Assembly (NCBI GenBank): GCA_947497985.1
Contig: CANMIX010000009.1
Coordinates: 1 to 64,000 of the forward strand
From: an uncultured Paracoccaceae bacterium
GTDB taxonomy: Bacteria > Pseudomonadota > Alphaproteobacteria > Rhodobacterales > Rhodobacteraceae
Reading direction: 5' to 3'
Length of the DNA: 64,000 nucleotides
Positions 45,442 to 54,165 of this stretch are shown here, one piece after another (positions within the stretch are counted from its first letter, which is position 1; each line of letters starts with the position of its first letter). The notes below the pieces were generated by a model. It did not search any database, was not told where the DNA came from, and was given only the letters and a program-made list of their open reading frames with translations. The translations under genes and the position numbers were made by a program.

Positions 45442-47814
45442 TCAACTGCGCGGCCGGGTCTTCTTGGGGTCGTAATGGGGAAAGAGAACCACTTGGGCTG
45501 GGATCCGCTTGATCCCTCCGTCCAGTTGTCCAATTTCAAGTTCTGTGCCGATCTCAGCCTGGGTGACGTCCACGCGTGCCAGCGCAATCCAACGCGCCAA
45601 ACGTGGAGAGTACATGGCCGATGTGATCTCACCGATTTGCGCGCGCCCTTGAAAAACCGGATCACCGTGGGCAGCCGGCTCTTGCCCGGTCAGGTCCAAG
45701 CCAACAAGCTTGCGCGCGGGTGCTTCTTTGCGCCGTTGCAAAGCCGTACGTCCGATAAAGTCACCCGTTTTGGATTTCAACGGCACGGTAAAGGCAATGC
45801 CTGCCTCAAACGGGTCAGTCTGGCTGCAAAACTCATAGTCCGCAAAAACAAGACCGGATTCGATCCGCACCAAATCCAAGCCCAATAACCCCATGGGTTT
45901 GATCCCCATCGGCTCACCTGCGGTCCAGACGGCGTCAAACACTGCCTCACCGTCCTTGGGATGGCAGAACACCTCATAGCCCAGCTCGCCCGTGTATCCA
46001 GTGCGAGAGACCACAACTGGCGCGCCACTTGGGCCGCCGATGCGCCCAACTGTGAACCGGAACCACTCGAGATCTGCAACCGCAGTCTGATGCGGCGGGG
46101 TCCAAATGATGTCCGCCATCAAGTTGCGCGACTTGGGTCCCTGCACCGCGAGGTTATGCATTTGGTCGGTCGAGCTACGGATCATGACGTTCAGACCCAG
46201 TGCCTGCGCCTGTTGACGCATCCAGTCGCCGCCCTCGTCAGAGCCGCCGATCCAGCGGAAATTCTGCGGGCCCAACCGGAACAAAGTCCCGTCGTCAATC
46301 ATGCCGCCGTGTTCGTAACACATTGCGGAATAGACCACTTGCCCCAGCCCCAGCTTTTCAATGTTGCGGGTCAAAACCCAGTTCATCAACGCTTCAGCGT
46401 CGGGACCTGTGATCTCAAACTTGCGCAGCGCCGACAGGTCCATGGCCACAACGCCTTCACGGCAAGCCCAATAGGCTTCGGTCGCATCGGTTTGAGGGAA
46501 ACTGTTTGGCAGCCAGAACCCTTTGTACTCGACAAAGTCACGGGTCATAGCAGAGAATTTTTTATGAAACGCCGTTTCTCGGGTCATGATCGGCTCCGCA
46601 TGGGGGCTGGCGCGCCAAGCAGATGCGCGTTGAAAGCGCTCGGCCCCGTCATAGGCGCGGATGTGAATATCGGTGAGATCCCAACCGTTTGCGGCCGAGG
46701 TGTCATCGGGGCAAGCGGACGAAACGCAGACTATGTCCGTCAGCGCACGCAGCAGTACATAGTCACCGGGGCGCGACCATGGCTCATCGGCCAAAAGCAA
46801 TCCGTGAGCGTCAACGCTGGTGTTGAAAAAGAAGTTCGCAGCCATCCAACCGGGACGCGCTGGCACATCAAATGCCGCCAATGCATCATTGAAATTGTCC
46901 GAGCAATTGGGGTGTCCAGGATAGCCGATGTCGTCGTAGTATTTGGCTGCACAGGCCATGGCAAAGGCATCGTGACGCCCACATGTATCCTGAATGACTT
47001 CGACCAACGGGGTCATATCCTGATCGAAGTATTTCCCATGCAACCCAGGCATCGGATAGGCATGGTGCTGCAGCGTCCGGGTGGTGGTTACATCCAAAGG
47101 GTGCGCAATGCCGCGATCCAGTTTTCGCGCATCAAAGCACTGGAAATCAGTACATTGTCGCCCGTCCACATCAATGATCTGGAAATACTGGCCTGCGGCA
47201 ATTCGATAGGCTTCAGCCGTTGACGATTTGACGCGCAGATCCAGCACCGGATCTGCCAGTGGCTCTGGCAGATCAAACTGCGGTCGTGTGCTGGCATTTG
47301 CGCGCGTGACCACCAATGTCAGCGGCGTCGCCGTGTTTTGCCCCGAAACATCCATCGTTCCTGCGGGAGCGGCCAGAACCACAAAACCAGAACCTTGCGC
47401 GACAAAGTTTCGTTCCGCACCACCGGGCGTCGCTGCATCGAACAGATGAACGGCCAGAGCATCACCCATGTCGATACCCCGCCGTTTCAGCCCCTGCGAC
47501 AGCCGTCGCAAACTGGCGTTCCCGAATTTTAGCAGATCCCGAAGCCCGTCGGCGGGTGATCCAACCTGAGCACCAACGAGACCTGGGTCCACGCGCCCAT
47601 CCGGGTGTGCTGCCAGCAATTCACCCACCTGTGCTCCTTCATCGTTCGTGATGGACAAGTGATCGCCTGCCGAAACCTCGACCAGAACAGCACCGCGTCC
47701 GACCACGAAATACCGCTCAACCCCAGCTGAACGTGCATACCCAATGGGCCTGCGCACACGCGTGGGTTTTGGGGGCCCATGACGAGCCGCCCGCAAATTT
47801 TCCAGATCCAGCAT
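45442..47814 (-). CDS. tdm: Trimethylamine-N-oxide demethylase
   Basis: A 790-residue two-domain enzyme converting TMAO to dimethylamine plus formaldehyde. The N-terminal DUF1989-type domain carries the metal-site cysteines and acidic residues (QCTDFQC near 218, DTCGRHDAF near 276, PNCSDNFNDAL near 302, DIVCVSSACPDDTSAANGW near 360). The C-terminal half (from about 430) is a GcvT-like tetrahydrofolate-binding domain (REGVVAMDLSALRKFEITG, VVVSRTGYTGELGYEVFC). This domain order is characteristic of Tdm. The ATG at 47814 lies 15 bp after the tmm stop; a GTG one codon earlier is possible. It is in the same operon as tmm. Confidence 0.93.
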   Translation of the reverse strand: MLDLENLRAARHGPPKPTRVRRPIGYARSAGVERYFVVGRGAVLVEVSAGDHLSITNDEGAQVGELLAAHPDGRVDPGLVGAQVGSPADGLRDLLKFGNASLRRLSQGLKRRGIDMGDALAVHLFDAATPGGAERNFVAQGSGFVVLAAPAGTMDVSGQNTATPLTLVVTRANASTRPQFDLPEPLADPVLDLRVKSSTAEAYRIAAGQYFQIIDVDGRQCTDFQCFDARKLDRGIAHPLDVTTTRTLQHHAYPMPGLHGKYFDQDMTPLVEVIQDTCGRHDAFAMACAAKYYDDIGYPGHPNCSDNFNDALAAFDVPARPGWMAANFFFNTSVDAHGLLLADEPWSRPGDYVLLRALTDIVCVSSACPDDTSAANGWDLTDIHIRAYDGAERFQRASAWRASPHAEPIMTRETAFHKKFSAMTRDFVEYKGFWLPNSFPQTDATEAYWACREGVVAMDLSALRKFEITGPDAEALMNWVLTRNIEKLGLGQVVYSAMCYEHGGMIDDGTLFRLGPQNFRWIGGSDEGGDWMRQQAQALGLNVMIRSSTDQMHNLAVQGPKSRNLMADIIWTPPHQTAVADLEWFRFTVGRIGGPSGAPVVVSRTGYTGELGYEVFCHPKDGEAVFDAVWTAGEPMGIKPMGLLGLDLVRIESGLVFADYEFCSQTDPFEAGIAFTVPLKSKTGDFIGRTALQRRKEAPARKLVGLDLTGQEPAAHGDPVFQGRAQIGEITSAMYSPRLARWIALARVDVTQAEIGTELEIGQLDGGIKRIPAQVVLFPHYDPKKTRPRS

Positions 47815-47829
47815 CACCGGCGCACCCGA

Positions 47830-49173
47830 TCAATTCTTGAGATAGGCTTCCATGGAATCATCCAACGCGTCCTTCCACGGGGTGTGGTGCGCAGGTGCCA
47901 TGGTACCGGTGATAACGGATTTGTAGCTGTGATTGCGGAAGGCCATGATGTCCTCGGCCTTATGTGCCTTCCATTCAAAGAAAGCCTCACAAGCGCCATC
48001 GACGTCAAAGCTGGGGTAGTCCGTGTCGGCAATCAGCTCTTTGACATATGCGCCTTGGTATTTGATCGCATATTTAACGTCACCTGAGGCTTCTTCCTCT
48101 CGTTCCCGTTGGGCCACATCTTCCAGCAAGACTTGTTTGTCGGCCGGCACCTCGATGCGATCCATGATAATGTCGCGGACGTACCAAGCTTGGGCGTCGA
48201 ACATGTTGAAGGTGAACCACTGGTCCTGCATGCCGAGATAAAACAGTTTCAGATTATGCACATAGGCCACGCCCTTGTAGAGATCGGCCGTCGCAAGACG
48301 GTTCGCGGTCTTCAGGCGCAGATCATCGGGCAAGAAGTTGAAGTAGTGTTTGTAGCCGGTACACAGGATGATCGCGTCCACCTCTTTGGTGGTCCCATCC
48401 GAGAAATAAGCGGTCCTGTCCTGCACCTTTTGAAAGGCCGGTTTCTCTTCCCAGTTCTCGGGCCAATCGAACCCCATTGGAGCCGAGCGGTAGCTTGTGG
48501 TGACTGTCTTGGCGCCGTATTTCCAACACTGCGATCCGATGTCTTCGGCCGAGTATGATGAGCCCAGGATCAAGACGTCTTTATCTGCGAATTCCCGCGC
48601 GTCGCGAAAATCATGGGCGTGAACGATGCGGCCATTGAAAGTGGAGAACCCTTCGTATTCCGGCACATTTGGCGTCGAGAAATGACCAGAGGCCACGATC
48701 ACATTGTCAAAACGTTCCTTGTAGACGGTGTCGGCCTCAAGATCATGCACAGTCACCGTGAAATCTCCGACTGCGGCATCATAGTCGACATTGCGCACAA
48801 CGGTTGAGAAGCGGATCCAATCGCGCACGCCTGCTTTTGACACGCGGCCTTCGATATAGTCGAACATCACGGCGCGCGGTGGGTAGGATGCGATCTGTTT
48901 CCCGAAGTGTTCCTCAAACGAGTAATCGGCAAACTCCAACCCCTCTTTTGGACCGTTGGTCCAAAGGTACCGGTACATAGAACAGTGAACTGGTTCCCCA
49001 TTTTCATCCAGTCCAGTGCGCCATGTGTAGTTCCACAGACCACCCCAGTTGCTCTGTTTTTCGAAACAAACGACCTCGGGGATCTCGGCCCCTTTTTGTG
49101 CTGCCGACTGGAACGCACGCAATTGTGCCAGACCAGACGGGCCCGCACCGATCACCGCAACTCGTTTCCCCAT
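47830..49173 (-). CDS. tmm: Trimethylamine monooxygenase
   Basis: A 447-residue flavin-containing monooxygenase that oxidises trimethylamine to TMAO with FAD and NADPH. The FAD fingerprint [13 protein letters not shown] starts at residue 9. The FMO signature reads [13 protein letters not shown] (about 184-196), the NADPH fingerprint [15 protein letters not shown] follows near 203, and [13 protein letters not shown] is near 297. The substrate-channel words [21 protein letters not shown] are those of marine Tmm. It is the first gene of tmm-tdm-amt-ORF-dmmDABC, and the 162 bp to the divergent binding-protein gene hold the probable control region. GGGAG precedes the ATG. Confidence 0.95.
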   Translation of the reverse strand: MGKRVAVIGAGPSGLAQLRAFQSAAQKGAEIPEVVCFEKQSNWGGLWNYTWRTGLDENGEPVHCSMYRYLWTNGPKEGLEFADYSFEEHFGKQIASYPPRAVMFDYIEGRVSKAGVRDWIRFSTVVRNVDYDAAVGDFTVTVHDLEADTVYKERFDNVIVASGHFSTPNVPEYEGFSTFNGRIVHAHDFRDAREFADKDVLILGSSYSAEDIGSQCWKYGAKTVTTSYRSAPMGFDWPENWEEKPAFQKVQDRTAYFSDGTTKEVDAIILCTGYKHYFNFLPDDLRLKTANRLATADLYKGVAYVHNLKLFYLGMQDQWFTFNMFDAQAWYVRDIIMDRIEVPADKQVLLEDVAQREREEEASGDVKYAIKYQGAYVKELIADTDYPSFDVDGACEAFFEWKAHKAEDIMAFRNHSYKSVITGTMAPAHHTPWKDALDDSMEAYLKN

Positions 49174-49200
49174 GACAATCTCCCATGCCTACTTTGGACT

Positions 49201-49238
49201 GAACCACATTTTAAAACTGGTCCATAATTCATGAACCA
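49201..49238. promoter_or_regulatory. Three half-sites of an ACCA/TGGT motif upstream of tmm
   Basis: gaacca (49201-49206), tggtcc (49218-49223) and gaacca (49233-49238) alternate in orientation with 11- and 9-base spacing, 28-65 bases upstream of the tmm start codon. FadR-subgroup GntR proteins often bind TGGT-N-ACCA-type sites, and one is encoded nearby. Operator status is inferred. Confidence 0.35.
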
Positions 49239-49335
49239 AAACTGCGTTGGAAATTTACTTCTGGCAAAGAAATTTTCCTGTGCAGAAACTTATTTTCTCG
49301 TTTCAGCTTGCAAAAATTGGGCTATAGATGAAAAT

Positions 49336-50625
49336 ATGAGCACACCTACTCTTTCTCAGCGACTTGCCGTGACTGGTTCACTCCGCCCTCTGGGTGCGCA
49401 GAATCGGTCCCCCGTCAGAATCGGATTTGTCACCCCTCTGTCCGGACCAGAAGCCGAATGGGGTCAGCAAGGCGTGGATGGTTGCCAGATTTGGGCCGAT
49501 GGCATTAACCAATCCGGCGGCCTGATGGTTGCTGGGCGCAGACATCGGGTGGAAATAATCGTCCATGACAGCGCTCTTGGCGCTGAGGCAACTCTGCAAG
49601 CCACGCGAGATATGGTCGAACGTCAGCGTGTGCGACTTATCCTCACTCTAGGTGGGGCAAGTTTCGCCCCCGTTCTGCCCTACCTGATGCAGCGACGCAT
49701 GTTGGTGGCAACCTTGCTGCCGACCGACCTGTCACCGGATACGCCCTTTATGATCGCACCATCCGAGGTGCACCCGCTTTTCAATGTCACCGGCGTGGAC
49801 TGGCTGGCGCGTGTCGCCCCAAACGCGCGCAAAGTGGCGTTGTGCAGCCAAAGCGACCAATTGGGCCTGCCGTCGTTGGCCGTCTATCGTGCGGCATTTG
49901 AAGCCTCTGGGCACCAAATGGTCAAAGAGGTGCAATATGCTCCCGACACAAAAGATACTGACGGTATCGTCGCAGCCATGCTCGCAGACGATCCCGACAT
50001 TCTGTGTTGGTGTTCCTCCGCGCCACCGATGATGCAGGCCTTAACCGAAGCCGCATACCATCAAGGTTTTAGAGGAGAGATCCTTGCCTGCACTGCTGAC
50101 AATTACCCGCGCATGATCGCGCGGACGTCCGCGGACTTCATGGACAAATACACCTTCCAATTTCCGGACTTTGACGATCCCAAACTGGCGGATACTGCGT
50201 TTTTCTTTCGCAGGCCAAAGACGTTTTTCGATACATACAATCAGTTATTCCCTGGAAAATGGAACGCGGTGAGTTGGGAATATGCCTCGGTGCTTGACCT
50301 GTGGCACAACGCAGTTGAGCTGGCTGACACCACACATCCTGTCACAGTGCTTGCCGCGATGAAGCGGCGGCAAGAAATGCCCCATGCCTTTGGGCCGGCA
50401 CGTTGGTATGGGACAAAATTGTTTGGGATCGACAATGCGCTGGTCGGTGACTGGCCAGTTGTCAAAATCAGAGACGGGCATGCCCGGATTGTGGAATTCG
50501 GATCGGTGCTGAACTGGCTTGACCAACACGAAGATCTACTGCGCAGACACATGTCTGACCTTGGCCAGACCTGGCAGCAACGACTGGAAGCCAATCTTCT
50601 GCCGGGTTTCAGTCTTCCTGCATAA
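49336..50625 (+). CDS. Binding-protein-fold protein without signal peptide (AmiC/UrtA-like)
   Basis: A 429-residue type I periplasmic-binding-fold protein of the branched-chain amide/urea group: VRIGFVTPLSGPEAEWGQQG, then GQ-like QIWADGINQSGGLMVAGRRH, LILTLGGASFAPVLPYL, and EILACTADNYPRMI. No hydrophobic signal or lipobox precedes the domain; the ATG at 49336 begins MSTPTLSQRLAVTGSLRP, and upstream in-frame extension adds none. It is thus probably cytoplasmic, like AmiC, the amide sensor of Pseudomonas. No permease or ATPase genes accompany it. It is divergent from tmm and its 3' end overlaps the convergent GntR gene by 17 bases. A ligand-sensing role for the methylamine operons is inference. 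Confidence 0.8.
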   Translation: MSTPTLSQRLAVTGSLRPLGAQNRSPVRIGFVTPLSGPEAEWGQQGVDGCQIWADGINQSGGLMVAGRRHRVEIIVHDSALGAEATLQATRDMVERQRVRLILTLGGASFAPVLPYLMQRRMLVATLLPTDLSPDTPFMIAPSEVHPLFNVTGVDWLARVAPNARKVALCSQSDQLGLPSLAVYRAAFEASGHQMVKEVQYAPDTKDTDGIVAAMLADDPDILCWCSSAPPMMQALTEAAYHQGFRGEILACTADNYPRMIARTSADFMDKYTFQFPDFDDPKLADTAFFFRRPKTFFDTYNQLFPGKWNAVSWEYASVLDLWHNAVELADTTHPVTVLAAMKRRQEMPHAFGPARWYGTKLFGIDNALVGDWPVVKIRDGHARIVEFGSVLNWLDQHEDLLRRHMSDLGQTWQQRLEANLLPGFSLPA

Positions 50626-51334
50626 GCAGCTTTTGATCTTCCAACAGCGTGAGCTTCATAAACTCGCTTGCTTCTTCAATGTCGCGGGCGGCGATCGCAT
50701 TGAACAAAGCGTTGTAGCCCCGTTGGTATGCCGCAATACGGCTTGGCGTCAGGTGACGGCGATACATCGCGGATCGAAAGGATTGGCGTCTTGCGTCGAT
50801 CACCAGGTTATAGCAGGCCACCAACAGCGGATTATCGGTGCCTTCTGCGATCTGGCGGTGAAATTCTTCTTCCAAACGCACAAATTGCAACGCATCGGTC
50901 TGCACCGCCTCCATTTTCGACAGGGTGACACCCAAACCTTCGATTTGGCGTGGTGACATATGGATGATGGCAAGGCGCACCATTTCCGGCTCAAACATCC
51001 CGCGCACAACTTGCAAATGCAGCGGTCCGGTTTCAGCGGCGACAGGCGCGATGGAAACGGTTGAAGCATTGGGATCATAAGTCACAAACGACCCCGATCC
51101 TGCCCGTCTGCGGATCATGTCGCGCTCTTCCAACACGTCCAGCGCTTCCCGCACTGTGTTGCGTGCAACACCAAGCTCCTGCGCCATTTGCCGCTCGGAC
51201 GGCAGGCGCTCATCCGTGCCGTATTCCTGCGACACGATCCGGTTGGTGAGCGTATCGAGCACATATTGCACCGTGACGCCAAAGACTTGCCCGGATGTGT
51301 CAGTCATGGCGGCGCGGTTTGAATTGCTGTTCAC
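50609..51334 (-). CDS. GntR-family (FadR-type) transcriptional regulator
   Basis: A 241-residue regulator with an N-terminal winged helix (ERLPSERQMAQELGVARNTVREALDVLEE, about 40-68) and a C-terminal all-helical FCD effector domain (VVRGMFEPEMVRLAIIHMS, RLEEEFHRQIAEGTDNPLL, about 110-230) of the kind that binds organic acids via metal ligands. It starts on GTG with AAGGAA seven bases upstream; an ATG at 51307 is the alternative. It follows gmaS on the same strand after 106 bp and converges, overlapping by 17 bases, on the binding-protein gene. It probably regulates the methylated-amine genes around it. Confidence 0.88.
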   Translation of the reverse strand: MNSNSNRAAMTDTSGQVFGVTVQYVLDTLTNRIVSQEYGTDERLPSERQMAQELGVARNTVREALDVLEERDMIRRRAGSGSFVTYDPNASTVSIAPVAAETGPLHLQVVRGMFEPEMVRLAIIHMSPRQIEGLGVTLSKMEAVQTDALQFVRLEEEFHRQIAEGTDNPLLVACYNLVIDARRQSFRSAMYRRHLTPSRIAAYQRGYNALFNAIAARDIEEASEFMKLTLLEDQKLLMQED

Positions 51335-51365
51335 TTGGGCGTTCCTTGGGCCTTGGATGTATCAT

Positions 51366-51440
51366 TGTGACACGTCCTACCCTAGTCGCGGCAGCGGGAA
51401 GTTTCCAGCCGCCGCGATTACGCATGACACCCATGTCACA
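51366..51440. promoter_or_regulatory. Hairpin and inverted tgtgaca pair between gmaS and the GntR gene
   Basis: tgtgaca (51366-51372) and its complement tgtcaca (51434-51440) flank a seven-pair hairpin tcgcggc/gccgcga (51386-51392 with 51411-51417). The hairpin could end or pause the gmaS transcript. The flanking pair may be an autoregulatory operator. Evidence is sequence symmetry only. Confidence 0.35.
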
Positions 51441-52760
51441 TCAGATATCGAGCGTATTGTCCCGCTCCCAGGATGAGAAGTGAGAGACAAAGGCGTTCCA
51501 CTCCTGCATCTTCATCTTCATGTAGGAGGATGAGAATTCATTGCCCAGTTTTGCTTTCAGCTCAGCATCCTTGTCGAACCAACGGATCGCGTCCAACAGG
51601 TTCAGCGGCAGTTTCGGCGCATCCGTGATGGTGTGACCTTCGGCATACATATCAATGTCATAGCGTGGGCCGGGATCAGCCTCAGATGCCATACCGGACA
51701 GACCTGCGGCGATGATGACCGCCTGCAACAAATACGGGTTGGTGGCACCATCGGGCAGACGTAGTTCAAAACGGCCCGGACCCGGAACACGCACCATATG
51801 TGTGCGGTTGTTGCCGGTCCATGTAACAGTATTGGGTGCCCAGGTTGCCCCTGACATGGTGCGCGGCGCGTTGATACGTTTGTAGCTGTTGACGGTTGGG
51901 TTAGTGATGGCCGCCAGCGCTTCGGCGTGTTTCATGATGCCACCCAGGAAATGCGCACCATCCAAGGATAGGCCCAGCTCACCCGTTTGGCCTTCGCCTT
52001 TGTCGGCGGCAAAAACGTTGTTCACACCATCCAGATCCCAGACCGAGATATGCGCGTGGCAGCCATTGCCGGTCAGACCTTCGACAGGTTTCGGCATGAA
52101 GGTCGCGCGCAGCCCGTGTTTTTCGGCAACGGATTTGACCATAAACTTGAAGAAGGAATGACGATCCGCAGTTACCAGAGCATCCGCATATTCCCAGTTC
52201 ATCTCAAACTGGCCATTGGCGTCTTCGTGGTCGTTCTGATACGGGCCCCAGCCCAGTTCCAGCATATAATCGCAGACCTCTGCGATCACATCGTAACGAC
52301 GCATAACAGCCTGCTGGTCATAACAGGGCTTTTCAGCGGTATCCGCAGGGTCCGAAATTTTATCTCCTTCGGGGGTCAGCAGGAAGAACTCTGCCTCGAT
52401 CCCGGTTTTGACACGGATGCCTTTTTCAGCGGCTTCCGCCACCAGCTTGCGCAGCACATTGCGCGGGGCTTGCTCGACATCTGCGCCTTCCATCACCGGG
52501 TTGGCGGCGACCCATGCAACCTCTGGCTTCCACGGCAGTTGGATCACGGTCGACGGATCCGGCACCGCTAGCATATCCGGGTGCGCAGGTGTCATGTCGA
52601 GCCATGTGGCAAAGCCCGCGAACCCCGCGCCGTCTTCTTCCATATCGGCTATCGCTTGCGCCGGCACCAATTTGGCGCGCTGGCCGCCAAAGAGGTCGGT
52701 GAAGGAGATCATGAAATATTTCACGCCGGTCTTTGCGGCGAATTCTGCAAGAACGCTCAT
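51441..52760 (-). CDS. gmaS: Gamma-glutamylmethylamide synthetase
   Basis: A 439-residue glutamine-synthetase-fold ligase that joins methylamine to glutamate with ATP. Landmarks are KTGIEAEFFLLTPEG (about residue 137), QFEMNWEYADALVTADRHS, NGCHAHISVWDLDG (about 245), NSYKRINAPRTMSGATWAPN and VRVPGPGRFELRLPDGATNPYL. Association with mgsABC directly upstream separates it from ordinary GlnA-III enzymes. The ATG at 52760 has AAGGACA in front; a longer reading from 52976 would cover the intergenic space. It is the entry step for monomethylamine in the N-methylglutamate pathway. Confidence 0.92.
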   Translation of the reverse strand: MSVLAEFAAKTGVKYFMISFTDLFGGQRAKLVPAQAIADMEEDGAGFAGFATWLDMTPAHPDMLAVPDPSTVIQLPWKPEVAWVAANPVMEGADVEQAPRNVLRKLVAEAAEKGIRVKTGIEAEFFLLTPEGDKISDPADTAEKPCYDQQAVMRRYDVIAEVCDYMLELGWGPYQNDHEDANGQFEMNWEYADALVTADRHSFFKFMVKSVAEKHGLRATFMPKPVEGLTGNGCHAHISVWDLDGVNNVFAADKGEGQTGELGLSLDGAHFLGGIMKHAEALAAITNPTVNSYKRINAPRTMSGATWAPNTVTWTGNNRTHMVRVPGPGRFELRLPDGATNPYLLQAVIIAAGLSGMASEADPGPRYDIDMYAEGHTITDAPKLPLNLLDAIRWFDKDAELKAKLGNEFSSSYMKMKMQEWNAFVSHFSSWERDNTLDI

Positions 52761-52828
52761 CGTCTTGTCCTTATCTTTCCCTGTTGAAGGCAAAAGAGGG
52801 GGTTCATCGCCCCCTCTTCTTCTTGAAT

Positions 52829-54154
52829 TCAGAAACCGGGTTTGCCGGGGTACCAATCTGTGCCCGCCAAGGGTACGCGCGCCATGGCGGCCGCTTCCAT
52901 GGTCAATGCACACAGATCCTCGGGTTCGAGGTTGTGAACATGGCTTTTGCCACAGGCCCGCGCAATTGTTTGGCACTCCAGCGTCATCACGTTCAGATAG
53001 TTCTGCAAACGACGCCCAGCAGCGACGGGGTCAAGCCGCGCGGCCAGTTCTGGATTCTGCGTGGTGATACCCGCCGGATCCTGTCCTTCATGCCAATCAT
53101 CATACGCTCCCGCAGTGGTTCCAAGCTTCTGATATTCGCTCTCCCACTTCGGATCATTGTCACCCAGCGCCACCAAGGCTGCGGTCCCGATAGCAACCGC
53201 ATCCGCACCCAGGGCCAGTGCCTTGGCCACATCCGCGCCATTGCGGATACCGCCAGAGACGACGAGCTGAACCTCGCGGTGCATGCCCAGGTCCTGAAGC
53301 GCCTGAACTGCGGGGCGAATGCAAGCCAGCGTGGGCTGGCCCACATGTTCAATGAACACATCCTGCGTCGCAGCCGTGCCGCCCTGCATGCCATCCAGAA
53401 CCACAACGTCTGCGCCAGCTTTCACAGCAAGCGCAGTGTCGTAATAAGGGCGCGCGCCGCCGACCTTGATATAGATCGGCTTTTCCCAATTGGTGATTTC
53501 GCGGATCTCAAGGATCTTGATCTCCAGATCATCAGGGCCCGTCCAATCCGGGTGACGACAGGCCGAACGTTGGTCAATGCCCACTGGCAGGTCACGCATT
53601 CCCGCCACACGTTCGGTGATCTTTTGTCCCAGCAACATACCGCCACCGCCGGGCTTGGCCCCCTGCCCGACCACGATTTCAATCGCATCGGCGCGGCGCA
53701 GATCGTCTGGGTTCATGCCATATCGGCTGGGCAGATACTGATAGACCAGTTTCTCGGAATGGCCGCGCTCTTCCTCGGTCATGCCGCCGTCGCCAGTGGT
53801 GGTGGAGGTGCCAGAAAGAGTCGCGCCGCGCCCCAGCGCTTCCTTCGCCTGACCGGACAATGCGCCAAAGGACATGCCTGCAATGGTCACCGGGATCTTC
53901 AGCTCAATCGGCTTTTTGGCAAACCGGGTGCCAAGCGTGACCGAGGTGTCGCATTTCTCGCGATACCCTTCGAGCGGGTAGCGCGACATCGATGCGCCCA
54001 GGAACAGCAGATCGTCGAAATGAGGCACCCGGCGTTTGGCACCGCCACCGCGAATATCGTAGATCCCGGTGGCCGCTGCACGGCGGATGTCAGAGTTCAC
54101 GTCATTTGAAAAAGTCCAAGACTGACGCGGGGTTGTGTTGGGTGTTTTATCCAT
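52829..54154 (-). CDS. mgsC: N-methylglutamate synthase subunit C
   Basis: A 441-residue protein of the FMN-binding glutamate-synthase domain family. Landmarks are ITIAGMSFGALSGQAKEALG (about 90-109), GQGAKPGGGGMLLGQKITERVAGMR, ICKIKVGGAR-like PIYIKVGGARPYYDTALAVKAGADVVVLDGMQGGTAA, and a C-terminal cysteine-containing segment (TLECQTIARACGKSHVHNLEPEDLCAL) that may bind an Fe-S cluster. With MgsA and MgsB it transfers methylamine from gamma-glutamylmethylamide to make N-methylglutamate. It lies 11 bp after mgsB and 68 bp before gmaS. Confidence 0.92.
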   Translation of the reverse strand: MDKTPNTTPRQSWTFSNDVNSDIRRAAATGIYDIRGGGAKRRVPHFDDLLFLGASMSRYPLEGYREKCDTSVTLGTRFAKKPIELKIPVTIAGMSFGALSGQAKEALGRGATLSGTSTTTGDGGMTEEERGHSEKLVYQYLPSRYGMNPDDLRRADAIEIVVGQGAKPGGGGMLLGQKITERVAGMRDLPVGIDQRSACRHPDWTGPDDLEIKILEIREITNWEKPIYIKVGGARPYYDTALAVKAGADVVVLDGMQGGTAATQDVFIEHVGQPTLACIRPAVQALQDLGMHREVQLVVSGGIRNGADVAKALALGADAVAIGTAALVALGDNDPKWESEYQKLGTTAGAYDDWHEGQDPAGITTQNPELAARLDPVAAGRRLQNYLNVMTLECQTIARACGKSHVHNLEPEDLCALTMEAAAMARVPLAGTDWYPGKPGF

Positions 54155-54165
54155 CTCGCAGTCCC

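Noticed and set aside
45961-47223. Open frame of 420 codons on the plus strand across tdm
   Set aside because: Antisense shadow of tdm; no recognisable domain and no plausible start context.
52733-54109. Long open frame (458 codons) on the plus strand across mgsC
   Set aside because: Antisense to a well-recognised gene. The protein has no family features and arises from the codon bias of mgsC.
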